From Chara braunii (taxonomy: Eukaryota > Streptophyta > Charophyceae > Charales > Characeae), in contig BFEA01000052.1 of NCBI GenBank assembly GCA_003427395.1, positions 4,180,486 to 4,238,340 of the forward strand: a stretch of DNA of 57,855 nt. Reading direction: 5' to 3'. Of this stretch, positions 23,669-33,929 are shown in pieces. The notes under the pieces were generated by a model. The model worked only from the letters and a program-made list of their open reading frames with translations. It made no database searches and was not told the origin of the DNA. A program made the position numbers and the translations under genes. How positions within the stretch are numbered: the first letter of the stretch is position 1; every line of letters begins with the position of its first letter.

Positions 23669-26600
23669 TTCTTACCCACCTACAGACGTCTTCTGTTTCT
23701 TGCTCTGTGCCTGAGCAGTCGCCTGCATATATGCTTTTTCTGTTCGCATTTCCCAGCACTCGCTGACGTATGTGAGGATGTGTTCTCGTATTGGCCTGTT
23801 ATTCGTTCCATACCGGTTGTGCTTTGGTTGAGGCTTACTCTGCACACTTTCTTTAAGTTGATGCGTCTGATGCAATTCCTACGTCCTGAAATTGTCAAGC
23901 TGTGTTTAGCTGTTCATAGGCTGTGGACGGGACAAAAATAATTTGACAGCCCTTGTCGGACGGATTGAATTTCCTTGATAAAAGTAATTCGAAAAATAAT
24001 TCGGCAGCAACCCTTGCCTGACTGATTCAATCTCGATACTCATTTACCGGTTGTGCTTTGGTTGAGGCTTACTCTGCACACTTTCTTTAAGTTGATGCGT
24101 CTGATGCAATTCCTACGTCCTGAAATTGTCAAGCTGTGTTTAGCTGTTCATAGGCTGGGGACGGGACAAAAATAATTTGACAGCCCTTGTCGGACGGATT
24201 GAATTTCCTTGATAAAAATAATTCGAAAAATAATTCGGCCGCAACCCTTGCCTGACTGATTCAATCTCGATACTCATTTCGGTTCTCAAGGAGTTTCTAA
24301 CGAAAGGCTATGCGGTGTGGAATTTGATGATACTCGAAAACAGGTATAGCGACCGGACAGATCCGACATTCAATGTGGCCGAACTTTGGACGGACATGCG
24401 ATACGAGAACGGCAAGCTGGCGTTTGATCAGAGTAAGAACGCGCGCCTCTTTATTTAATCGAGCTCGAGTATTATTGTTAGTGTCTTGCTGTGTGTAACC
24501 CTAATTATGTGAATCATGATGCCTCTCATGCCTTCCATTTCATGCATTCCATTTCATGCATTCCAGTTCACTCCATATTTTGTGCAATTTCTACCTTTAC
24601 ACGGTCGTAACTCCGCGCGCTGAGAGGAGTCGGAATGTATACGGAGTGGAGTCTATATTCATTCGTGAAGATGTTAAAATAGGGCGATGTTTACAGATCG
24701 GGAACATGTTCATAGATCGTGAACATGTTTATAGATCGTGAACACGTTTTGTAAGTGGACTGTTTATAAACAGACTCGTCGATCTAGGAAGTCGTAGGTG
24801 TTTATAAATAGCTTGTCCATCGAGTGGTAGTGCGAGGTGTTTATAAATAGCTGTGGTAGGCTAGTGCGAGGTAGTGTGAGGTGTTTATAAATAGCTGTGG
24901 TAGGCTAGTGCGAGGTAGTGTGAGGTGTTTATAAATAGCTGTGGTAGGCTAGTGCAAGATGTCTATGAATCGTCTTGTCAATCAGCTTTCTGTGTGTGGT
25001 GTTGCGGTTATGTTAGGAGGCCTTTGAAACATTGCAGGTTCGTCTTTACAGATTACAGATAGGGAGCGTTGATGGAATTAGCGGGAGAAGGGGGCCGAGA
25101 AGGAAGTTAGGAGGGACTGGAAAGGGGAAGTGAACGTGGTCACACGTGGTGGGAAAAGCAGCTGGACGCGGGTAACGAGAAGTGAAAGAAGAGGAAAAGT
25201 TATTCGAGTGTGGTAAGGAAAGGTAGCGTTTTCGGGACTGCCGGAGGGCATATACTCATATAGCGATTTTCCGGGATGTATAATTCGATTTACCACCAAA
25301 TTCTATGAGCTCCGAGTGTGAGTACGCCCGAAGAAAGCGAGGGGGCATGATTGCCTCGACAACGAGGCGTCAGAGTGATGATGCGCATTTGATCGCGATG
25401 AATGGGGATTGCTGAAGGAGGCTACGTGTACAGAACTCTGAACATGTATATCAGTTAATTTTCAATGTGTGTGCAGGGTTGAATTCTTTCCCCGAATCAT
25501 CTAAGTTTTAGGGAAGATGCGATGTGCAGGAGAAGGGTCCGTCCCGCGAGGAAGGCGATCAGTTTTTTGGAGCTCGCCTGTGTCGATCTTTTTGTATTTC
25601 GGGAACCGGTACTGGTCTGTCTCTCTAATGTTTTTTTGTTTTTCTTTTGTGGCTATTTCGCAGACGCGCATCGGCAAGTGATGTGTTCGTGGATTGATAA
25701 GACGAAGGGACGTTGTGGATGCTTCGATTTTACCACTAAGGGTATCCTGCAGGAGGCTGTGAAGAACAACGAGTACTGGCGACTTCGTGACAGGGATGGC
25801 AAGCCTCCCGGTCTGATCGGTGAGTTCACTTCGATCGACTGACTTGGCCTTGCCAGTTCATGCATATTTTAAGCTTTTCATTTTAGTATACCTTCTTGTT
25901 CTCCACGACATCCAATAGAGGAGATTGAATTGAAAAGTAATAATGAAGTGAAACGTATGATGATGGGCACCGCGTAAGGAGCGCAGCTCGATCTAGTTGT
26001 TGACGGTGTTTTGATGACCGTCCTATGGACTGCTTTTCATTAATGTACCTTCTGGTTCTCCACGACATCCAACAGAAGAGATTGGATTGAAAAATAATAA
26101 TGAAGTGAGACGTTGAAAAATGATAGTGAAAACTGAGTGAAGTGAAAAGTATGATGATGGCCACCGCGTAAGGAGCGCAACTCGATCTCAATTCGGATCT
26201 ATTTGTTGACGGTGTTTCGGTGACCGTCCTATGGACTGCTTTTCCTATGCAGGTTGGTATCCGAGGAAGTCTGTTACGTTCATTGATAACCACGACACAG
26301 GATCCTCGCAGAATTTCTGGCCGTTCCCAAGTGATCAAGTCATGCAAGGATATGCGTACATCCTCACACATCCAGGGAATCCTTGTCTGGTGAGTGTTCT
26401 GTTTGTTTTTGGGAAAGTACGTTCATTTACAGTTCTCCACGGCGTGTGCTCTCTGTCCGCTTGAATAAGAGATCTTCTTACGTGCTCCACGGCGTGTGCT
26501 CTCTCCCTGCTTCATCGCTTGGATCGCTTTTTCTGCTTGCCAAGCTGTAGTGCTACAATGATGAGTCTCTTCCTGTTGAACTTGCTGGACTGGGTCTTGC

Positions 26601-28086
26601 GTACGGGATCTGTCGGTTGTGGTCGTCATGTCCCATTCCTGCTCTATCGTGCGGATCACTCTTCTGCCGCTAAGCTGCAGTGCTACAATGATATGATTCT
26701 CTCCTGTTCATGGACTGGGTGTGTATCTGCTGGCTCTGTCTGGTGTGGTCTCCCTGTCCCATTTAATCGGATTGCTCTATTATTTGCGGATTGCGGTGCT
26801 ACGATTACGGGCCTGGCTCCAACTCACGGCATGCACAAGGTTCGGAGATCATGGCGGTGTATATAGGTTCTAGTGGAGTATTCTTGCTCATTTTGAAGAT
26901 TTGTTGAGTGGTGGAGCGAGGCCCAATGAATTCCTCGCGGCACGTCCGTAATGTGATTTCTGAGTCTGAAAGTGTATATATTGTTTATTCATGTCGGAAG
27001 TGTATATTGTTTATTCTGAGAGTGTATATTGTTTAAATTTCTGTGAACGAGACTTGTCTTTCGGTCAGCGTGCGACGTATTTCTCTGGGTCCTTGTACCA
27101 CCGAAGATTTCTGTGGGTCTGAAGTTTTCTCTGGGTCCTTGTGGTGTTAGCGTGCTTGCCTTTTGTCGTTGTCGTTCTTATTCCCTTATTTCCGAAATGA
27201 ATGGCCATTGCAGTTCTATGATCACTATTTCGACTGGGGACTGAAGGAGGAGATCAAGAATCTGGTGAAGCTGCGTCAGCGGAATGGCGTTCATGCGAAG
27301 AGTCCCGTCAAGATACTTGCTGCGGAGTCGGACATGTATGTTGCCGAGGTCATTGGAACTTCAGGGAGCGTTATTCTGAAACTTGGACCTCGGTGAGTAT
27401 ACTACTACTACTGTACACATATGTCAACTCGGCACGATCGAGCTGTTGTCCGCTCTTTGCGTATTGATTGAATCGTCTCTGCACTGCATGTTTCAGGAGT
27501 GCCTTTATGTGTAGGGGGTTAATAACTGAGCACGGCGCTGCGTACGATTGACACGTTCTCGGCTTTGAGTTGTTGTGTAAGGGACATGTGGCTCGCAGCC
27601 TCGCATAACAGAGAGTGCGGAAGTGTTTGCGATATTCTGAGTGTCGGGTTTCGAACCTCCACAGCGACATTACGCACCCTCATTATGACTGCATCCAACC
27701 GGAAAGATTGTTGTATACATTCAGAATCAGGGTGCGTTATGTTCGGGCGAAGACGGTAGGACACTTGGTGTGGTGGGCTAGCGAGGTGGGTGATATTGCC
27801 CGCAACGAGTTTTCCCCTCGGACTGATCGCGTGGCTCCTTCGTCCTGATCTGTCTTTGTGCAGGTACGACATGGGAAAATTGACGCCGTCGAAGGGAGAT
27901 TGGAGAAAGGCCGCATCGGGGAGGAACTACTCGGTCTGGGAGAAGATCCCCGTACCGATCCCGGCGCCTCTGCCTACGTTCGCCGCAGGTTTGGATGCGG
28001 AACCTTTGCCGGAGCTGGCACGTATGCTCCTGGATGAGACTTCGAACAAGGAGGAGGGTGCACAAAAGGGAGGGGTTGGGGTGTGA
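17458..28086 (+). CDS. Alpha-amylase, plant GH13 type, 9 exons
   Basis: Endo-acting alpha-1,4-glucanase for starch. Joining 17458-17904, 21116-21245, 22310-22360, 23108-23480, 24344-24432, 25664-25819, 26253-26389, 27214-27392 and 27864-28086 gives 1785 bases: 594 codons plus TGA, with every junction GT-AG and in phase. The first beta strand (VVMMQ|AFNWDS) is rebuilt across intron 1, which supports exon 1. GH13 regions: I DLVLNH (230-235), II GWRFDF (318-323, nucleophile Asp322), III NVAELW (344-349, acid/base Glu347), IV FIDNHD (425-430, Asp430). The catalytic domain runs from about 143 to 549 and ends with the plant-type NYSVWEKI. Residues 1-137 are Ser/Ala/Arg-rich and could hold a plastid transit peptide; I see no CBM45. 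A roughly 45-residue tail follows VWEKI and is absent from cereal enzymes. The ATG at 17458 is the first in the frame; a second ATG lies two codons on. Localisation is inference. Confidence 0.93.
18690..18815. repeat. Minisatellite in amylase intron 1
   Basis: Three copies of TCTCGTTGTGCTGTTAGCT followed by variable GGGCCTTGTGTGGTT segments. Upstream at 18,252-18,320 a GTGTGAAGAG.. 20-bp motif repeats three to four times. Confidence 0.8.
19600..19910. repeat. Minisatellite with ACCGGTC palindromes in intron 1
   Basis: Three diverged copies of a unit containing GCATGCTCCTGC, CGCGCACAGATT and CGACCGGTCAGG, spaced roughly 90-130 bases apart. GCATGC and ACCGGT are perfect palindromes repeated in each unit. 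Confidence 0.75.
20697..20985. repeat. Three-copy tandem repeat in intron 1
   Basis: Units of about 88-100 bases share GGCACAGGTTGCCTTG, GGTGTGGG, CTGAGCGTTATAAAG and GGGTGCT.TGTAAGTGGGTG. Each copy carries a GTAAGT donor-like motif, so the repeat multiplies cryptic 5' splice sites in the intron. Confidence 0.85.
21116..21245 (+). CDS. Amylase exon 2
   Basis: Acceptor CTCGTCAG, donor G|GTATGT, phase 1. Encodes [16 protein letters not shown] and DIWLPPPSQ, the plant amylase signature between strands 1 and 2. Confidence 0.95.
21767..21945 (+). repeat. In-frame 45-bp tandem repeat in intron 2
   Basis: Four diverged units of GTACGACGATTGGAAGG..GGATTGGGGTTTTTGGT. One frame stays open across 21,667-21,948 and would read [14 protein letters not shown]-type repeats. 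It sits between exons 2 and 3 with no supporting splice sites, so I treat it as intronic. Confidence 0.75.
22310..22360 (+). CDS. Amylase exon 3 (51 bp micro-exon)
   Basis: Acceptor TTGTGCAG, donor G|GTGAGT. Encodes [17 protein letters not shown], matching the GYMPGRLYDLDASKYGN stretch of plant enzymes. Too short to show as an open frame. Confidence 0.95.
22455..22560. repeat. Hammerhead-associated repeat, inverted dimer (intron 3)
   Basis: Diverged arms around ACGATATATATGTATATATCG. Left arm has GGTTCACCGGACAACTCTG, right arm ACTGCCCGGTAAAGCGTCGG, matching the distal half of the units at 5.3, 6.7 and 32.4 kb. The proximal hammerhead half is missing on both sides. It lies in the intron between exons 3 and 4. 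Confidence 0.65.
22830..22859. repeat. Poly(T) run in intron 3
   Basis: About 29 T. A second T run of about 17 lies at 22,947-22,962. Confidence 0.95.
23108..23480 (+). CDS. Amylase exon 4
   Basis: Acceptor CAACAG, donor AT|GTAAGG, phase 2. Carries conserved regions I and II with the nucleophile Asp322, and the LDWGP and APDVDH calcium-loop motifs typical of plant enzymes. Confidence 0.96.
23636..23665. repeat. (CT)n microsatellite in intron 4
   Basis: About 14 CT units shortly after the exon 4 donor. Confidence 0.95.
23811..24279. repeat. 234-bp near-perfect tandem duplication in intron 4
   Basis: ACCGGTTGTGCTTTGG... begins at 23,812 and again at 24,046, and the two copies run almost unchanged to CAATCTCGATACTCATTT. 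Only a few substitutions are visible, so the event is recent or is maintained. Confidence 0.92.
24344..24432 (+). CDS. Amylase exon 5
   Basis: Acceptor AAACAG, donor A|GTAAGA, phase 1. Encodes [16 protein letters not shown] with the acid/base Glu347. Confidence 0.96.
24790..24960. repeat. 44-bp minisatellite in intron 5
   Basis: Copies begin at 24,834, 24,878 and 24,922 (GAGGTGTTTATAAATAGCTG...), preceded by a diverged copy near 24,795. Just upstream GGAACATGTTCATAGATCGT-type units also repeat. Confidence 0.88.
25664..25819 (+). CDS. Amylase exon 6
   Basis: Acceptor TTTCGCAG, donor G|GTGAGT. Encodes the [14 protein letters not shown] and EYWRLRD motifs shared by plant amylases. Confidence 0.96.
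25873..26240. repeat. Duplication reaching the intron 6 acceptor region
   Basis: GCTTTTCATT...ACCTTC.TGTTCTCCACGACATCCAA starts at 25,873 and at 26,032. Each copy ends with GACCGTCCTATGGACTGCTTTTC, the pyrimidine stretch that in the second case leads to the real acceptor at 26,252. Confidence 0.85.
26253..26389 (+). CDS. Amylase exon 7
   Basis: Acceptor CTATGCAG, donor CTG|GTGAGT, phase 0. Encodes [13 protein letters not shown] (region IV, Asp430) and [15 protein letters not shown]. Confidence 0.97.
27214..27392 (+). CDS. Amylase exon 8
   Basis: Acceptor CATTGCAG, donor CG|GTGAGT. Encodes [14 protein letters not shown], the end of the barrel, and the first C-terminal beta strands. Confidence 0.96.
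27864..28086 (+). CDS. Amylase exon 9 (last)
   Basis: Acceptor TTTGTGCAG; completes Arg521, encodes NYSVWEKI and a Pro-rich then acidic tail (PVPIPAPLP ... [10 protein letters not shown]) to TGA at 28084-28086. The tail has no counterpart in cereal amylases that I recall. Confidence 0.92.
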
Positions 28087-28305
28087 GGAGGGAAGGGAGT
28101 CGCCCGTCCTCACCCGTCCTGCATTCACTTGCTCTCTGCAGGATTTATCGCCACTGTATATATGAATCATCAGCTTTGTGCCTTAGATAATTTTTCCTGT
28201 CGTCTTCGAATTGCCAGCCAGTGAGCATGAATGAAGATGGGAGAGTGAAGTCGCGAACCTCGCACTGTCAGGGCAATGAGGGGCATAGTCTGACGAGGGA
28301 GGGAT
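28087..28305 (+). other. Probable amylase 3' untranslated region
   Basis: Non-coding sequence after the TGA. No unambiguous poly(A) signal is visible; GATAATTTTT near 28,187 is the only AT-rich stretch close by. Confidence 0.35.
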
Positions 28306-28474
28306 TCATGCATTGCATCTAACTGGGATTGCGGCTGGCCGTGGTTTCATCTCACGAAAATTGCGTCCGGAGGTCAGTCGGGAGAGTGTNTCATGCATTG
28401 CATCTAACTGGGATTGCGGCTGGCCGTGGTTTCATCTCACGAAAATTGCGTCCGGAGGTCAGTCGGGAGAGTGT
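28306..28474. other. 84-bp exact duplication around a single N
   Basis: 28,306-28,389 and 28,391-28,474 are identical, with one N at 28,390. This is how two overlapping contigs look when scaffolding places a minimal gap rather than merging them. Confidence 0.9.
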
Positions 28475-31400
28475 TAATTGCAAGTATGCCCTCAGAGTTG
28501 GCTGTTATGCGCTGGAGGTAATTCTTCTTCCAGAGTGGTGTCGAGGTATTTCTCCTCCCTGAGCGGCACGGCAACTGATCCTTTCTCCGGAATACGGAAA
28601 GGGGAGGAGAGTTTTCAGTGGCTTCATGACGACCTGTCTTGCGGAGAAGGGCGCTGGCGTTCACTATCTCGAAGAGAGGAGAGAACAATAATGGAGGGAG
28701 AGAGAGAGAGAGAGCTAGATGGTGAAGGCATGCTCTTTTCTTTTCTCTTTTCTCCTCTGTCGTTCCTGGTCGCTTCGCTATTGTACGAGGGAGGGAATCT
28801 TATTTGAGCATCAGGAATGATAACGGGAGATCTCTGCGGTTCACACGTTTCCCAGGGAAGATTGTTTTTCGATTACAGTTTCTCAGCGTGATGGGGCACC
28901 GAGCTGAGTAGAGCCGCCTTGCTTTGGCGGAGGAAAGGAAATAGCAAAGTCCGTTCTTTTTTTTTATGTTTTCTATCTGATTTTACTTGTCCGATTTGTG
29001 TTTGTGTTTGTGGTTCGTCTCGTCCTTATTTTTTTATTTTTTCCTGATGGCGGGAAGATTTTCTATGTAAGGGTTTGTCTGAGGGGGAAAGGAGGAGCTT
29101 TGTTTGATGGTTTAAGCGTGATGATTGTCACATGATCTGTTGGGAAGTTGGTATTCACTGTAGACTACCGAGTCTCAGAGTATATGTGTGGTTATGTCCC
29201 ATCCATGGCTTATCGTTGCTGGAATCCCGGAGTATATGTCACATCCATGGCTAAGCGACGAGGCTGCCGAAGTCGGGTTCCTTCAAGTGGGTGTGAATTG
29301 CAACGTGTGCTAGAAAGACCTCTTGAAATCGACGGGTGGAAACGGACTAGAATGCGAATGTCATCGGAAGGTGGGACGTCACAGCACTGGTCTGCGTTGA
29401 TACTGGAAGGCGCGGGAGGTTTATGGTTGATGTCACTATGCTGGTGCTGTTATTTTGCGTGGTCAGCGTTATCTCGAGCGGCATGAGACATGGATCGCCA
29501 CGAAGTCTACTCGATCTTTGGGCGCCGCCCCTGTATGCAGCATGGATTGCTCTTACGTAGTGCTATTCGGCGTACTTTGCAGTCGTCGTTGCCTTCTATC
29601 TATCTATCTATCTATATATATACATATATGATATGATTGATCCTAAGGGATAGGTAGGTAGTAGGCTTCCTCTCAGCTTTTTTTTTTTTTGCTGTTTTAC
29701 GTGTTTTTTTGTTTTTTTTTATTGGTTCCCTGTTTTCATTTTAAGAGCCATGGGTCAATGGGATTTGTACAATGGATGTTTGTCGGCAATTGTGGCCATC
29801 CTGTTTCCCCTTCGTTGGTAGTTTTCGCATTTGTTGTTGCGGATCTGATCACGTCTCAATCCTGCTATCTCTGGGTGGCCTGTTGATATGATACGTACGT
29901 GCTAGGACTGCAATTTTTTCAGTGTTTGCATGGTTGGGCCCTTCCTTTGTGGAGGGGTGTGAAGAAATTCTGAAAGGGCGGGGGGAGGAACGGTGGATAT
30001 GGTGGTTGGTTCTGGTGGTTTAGGTGTAGGAGCGGAATGTGATATGATTGCTGGTGTTGATGACCGCATTTGCGAGATCTCGAGCCTGTTAATCTGTCTC
30101 CTTGAATTGAAGGAGGACTGGGTTTTGTACTATATTGAAAATTCTGCTTTGTGTTGATCGTCGTTCACGAATTCGAACTCGAATGTTTTTGTTTGTTTGT
30201 TTGTTTGTTTGTTTGTTTTCGGTTCATTTTCCGATTGATCGTAGCCTGTAGTTTGGTGGTCGATTCGATTTTCTGCGGTTCGTTTGCGGAGATTTGATTA
30301 TAGCTGTGTGATGATCGATGGTTGGTCTTTCCTTCAGTGGAGACTTGACTCTTGATGGTTGGCTGGCTGGCTGGTCATCCACGAGCGATTGTGTTTTTGT
30401 TAAGCAACCGACCGGCGACCGGGGGAAGGGCTATATTAGTCGATTTGGACGTGAATTGCAACGGGTGGCTTTTGGTGGCATGTGGACGAGCACCATTCGT
30501 GGACGGAGTTCGATCGGTTCCTTCAATGAAGATGGACAGAATTCGATCGGTTCCTTCAATGAAGACTACTTGCTCATAATTTCGAAGAAGTCCGTTCGCT
30601 CTCTTCTCTGTACGATTCTCTGGTAGGGGCGGACTCAGCGGAGTTAAGGAGATGTGGAAGAGCGAGTGTGTGTCTGTCATGTTACGTGGGCACCGCATAC
30701 ATATCATTGCGCTGCATCGCTGCGTTGTGGGGAACTGATCGAACGGTTCTGTTGCTTGTTTCACATCTGGAATCTGGCTGACTGGCAATGTCTGGCATGT
30801 CTCACTCTACGGGACTTGATTTGGAGAGGGTTGATGAAACCGCCGGTCTCACAGGGTATTTGACAGTGTACGATATGTGGTTGTCTGTCTTGGTAGGTGT
30901 AGAGATAGTGTTGAAACACTTGGGACTTCGTATGACATGATGGTGGTTAAAGACGCTCAACTGGGTATTTTTTCAGGAACGCGGTAGACACTGGACATGC
31001 CCAAGTATTTTTGAAGTAGACAGTGAACGTAGATGACTGATGCCTTTGAGGTAGGTCTGTATTTGGTCACGTAGATGTGAGTTTTTGTCTCGTCTGCGTG
31101 CACGCGCTTCTGTCGGTCTTAGTCGGGATGTATTTGCACGCTGAGTCGCAATATATATAACTACGTATATGTTTGCACGATATATATGTACATGCGTGCA
31201 TAGAAATGCCATTGATGGCAGTCTGATTCCGCAATACCGACCTTTAAATGGGTGCAGTGGGGAAGATGAGGGTGCCGTGTTCCGCGTGCAAGACGTGGGT
31301 GTTGTCTATGTTGTGCCGATAGCTTCGATGAATGTGCAGGCTCTTGTAGTTGTCGCCCGGGGGTCAGTGCTTGGGGGGGGGGGAGAAGGAGACTCGCGAC

Positions 31401-31830
31401 GTGGTTGTTTTTGTGTGTAGAAGAGAAGACCGCCGCCTCCTTATTTCCGCCTCACGGAGGGAGACGCTTGCTTGTGTGATAAAACTTTCGCACCGAACTG
31501 AGGGCCCCCCCTTCCAATGCTTCCATCCATATCGAGAGCGAGCTGTGTGGTAGGTTGGAGTTGGTACTTGGGCGTAGGTAAGTGGCAAAGTGCTGAACGA
31601 CAATTCGCCGAAAAAACAGAGAGCTGTCCATGATGACGAGGCTATCGACTAGTGTATTCAAGAAGAGGAGATAGCTGAATTTCGCTTTCTTCTGGTTGGC
31701 CCTCGGAAGAAGCGGGATATGGGGCAAGAGGTGGTGCGTCTGCCCGTCGGCTATTTGACTCTGTGGTCTTAATCGCTCCACGAATGGTGCGCTCACTCAC
31801 GGCAGTCGACGTCTTGCAACGACCAGTGCG

Positions 31831-31864
<34 letters not shown>

Positions 31865-32430
31865 GTCGGTTGGCAGTAGGTTTTTGAATAGCCTATACTC
31901 TCTGTTGCGACTTTTCGTACCGTTCGATCTCTTTCTGGATTACCCTATCGTTTTTATGTTTCTATCGATTTAAGTCTTGTCATTCATTCGCAGAGAGCTA
32001 GGCAGCGGGGGGTTATGGAACTCGAGACACTCTTATATTCGTGCATGCTTCTTCGAAGCATACTGAAAAAAGGAGTCGTAGTGCATGTCCAGGATGAGCG
32101 ACGTGGAAAATATTTGACGGTAGTTAGTTGGGCATGCAATGTTCGATTGCACTTGATTTTGCAATGAATGAGGATTTGGTGTGAACCACTTGATAGGTAC
32201 CGTAAGAGAGCACAGCGTGCGACAACTGCTATATATATAGTTTTTGGCTGTGACAGACCTTTCTTTGTTTCGTGGATGTTTTGCTGGCTTGTGATGGGGT
32301 GTGAACCGACAGTCTGTAGAGTTTTCCATCTGGTGTGGGTGAGTGATAGTCTACTTTGATTTTGGTTAAGGTAGATTATCATTTACAGTGCAATCAGTGA
32401 GGGGATTCTGCAGACTGAGGGTTCAGCCTC
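28475..32430. other. Intergenic downstream of amylase
   Basis: No recognisable protein or RNA gene. Contains (TCTA)n at about 29,597-29,615, (GTTT)n at about 30,188-30,217, and a 31-bp T run at about 31,833-31,863. GGTTCCTTCAATGAAGA is repeated in tandem near 30,517-30,565. The many 60-140-residue frames share no known domain. Confidence 0.5.
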
Positions 32431-32575
32431 CTGATGAGTCGGTGAAACTCCGACGAAACAGTTTGTCACAGCCCCTCGTTTGTTGTCCTCTTCTCTCTCT
32501 CTGCCTACGGTCTTACCGGGCAGTTCTGCTTGTGACGATATATATATATATATATAGATATATAATTCATGGTCT
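32431..32575 (+). ncRNA. Hammerhead-ribozyme-like core in a repeat unit
   Basis: CTGATGA (32,431-32,437), a 5-bp stem II GTCGG/CCGAC with a 7-base loop (32,438-32,454), GAA (32,455-32,457), then ACA-GTT-TGT as a 3-bp stem III, and C at 32,467 giving a GTC cleavage site. This is the conserved catalytic core order of hammerhead ribozymes. The stem III sequence could also pair with a second copy, as in dimeric hammerheads. I find no stem I partner for ACAGCCCC directly before CTGATGA, so activity in cis is doubtful. Downstream the unit has a CT-rich stretch, GCCTACGGTCTTACCGGGCAG and TGTGACGATATATAT, shared with 5.3, 6.7 and 22.5 kb. Confidence 0.6.
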
Positions 32576-32675
32576 ACTTGCATCGAACGGGTGCTAGGAA
32601 GAAGATGTGTTGGTGAATCATACTTGATGGGGCGAGTGCAACGGATATATTTGGTGCGTTTGAAACTCTTGTCCG

Positions 32676-32767
32676 TGGTACTCCTTTGCTGGTACCTGGT
32701 ACTCCTTTGATGGTACCTGGTACTCTTTTGATGGTACCTGGTACTCCTTTAATGGTACCTGGTACCC
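32676..32767. repeat. 21-bp tandem repeat
   Basis: Four to five units of GGTACCTGGTACTCCTTTGAT. On the - strand it reads as PGTIKGV repeats, but no gene context supports translation. Confidence 0.88.
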
Positions 32768-33159
32768 CGTCGCTTGTACTCTCCATGAAGGAACGGGAAA
32801 CGACCTAACTCATTTGATGATGTTAGCGAGAGTGGTGGAAGAGAGACGAGGCGTTTATGCATAGTGGATATGCAGTGGATATGCTCCGAACGGACGGACT
32901 GCACAATGGCTTTCATCGAGTCTCCATTCGAGCGTATTGAGAGAGTATTGAGAGAGTATTGAGAGATCGCGAAGACTGTGAATCAGGGCTGTCGCTTCGG
33001 TGTTTGATTTGGAGAGCGAGATTGTCTTGTGACTCTTCAATGTCCATTTTCTAATCGGACGGCATGTGGATCCGCCTGGGCGTCTGTTCTTTTTTCATCA
33101 GGAATCGTCCGACGTAACGTCTTGCTGAATGCACCGCCGGGGCCGTTGTTGGTGGCAGC

Positions 33160-33184
33160 GAGAGAGAGAGAGAGAGAGAGAGAG
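33160..33184. repeat. (GA)n microsatellite
   Basis: About 12 GA units. Confidence 0.9.
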
Positions 33185-33882
33185 GGTTTGGAACGTGAGG
33201 TTGTGTGTTTGGACTGAAAGAATTCCATTTTTTTGAATTGGACGGGATAATTGTGTTTGAGCTTTGGAGAGGAGGTCAATTTACGAATTGGACGGAATTG
33301 TGTTTGATCTTCGAAAATCGCGTTTTTTTTTTTTTTTGTTTTTTTTTTGAAAATTGCCTTCTGGTAAAATTGTGAAGTTGGGCGAAATTGTTGTTTTTCG
33401 TTTGTCGTGCGAAACTTCCCAAGTCGCATCTTAATGAGAATGGTGTTCAGCGCAGTGGGGCGATGGGGGGTGGTTGTGAAGTTGGTTTATGGTGGGGACC
33501 ACTGGGGACTGGATGGAAATCGGTTGGGGAGATGGCTCGAATTTGATCACGGGCTTTTTCGTGGGTTTTTTTCTTTCGTTGGTTCGCCCGCCCCATTCCC
33601 CTCGTGTGTGGATAAAAGTCTGCTTCAGCAAAAAAAAAAAAAAATTAAAAAAAGATTATAAAAAAAAAACGGTGTGAAATGTGATGACGCGTGATTGCGA
33701 TGGATGTTGCTGATTGTGATAAACCATTGCTCTGGGCGTTTTGACTATAGCACTTTCGTGAATGTGTTTTGACTAGCACTTTCGTGAATGTGTCCGAGTT
33801 CAGCCACTCCTAGATGCATCTGATGTCGTTCAGGCGTTTTGTTTATATTTCTGGTCTTTTTTCGGCAGAGACATGTGTCATA

Positions 33883-33929
33883 GGAAAGCACGGGCTAAAA
33901 AAAAAAAAAAAAAAAAAGGAAAGCACGGG
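33883..33929 (+). mobile_element. Poly(A)-only insertion with 12-bp target duplication
   Basis: GGAAAGCACGGG at 33,883-33,894 and again at 33,918-33,929 flank only CT plus about 21 A. The structure is that of target-primed reverse transcription in which essentially only the tail was copied. Confidence 0.75.
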
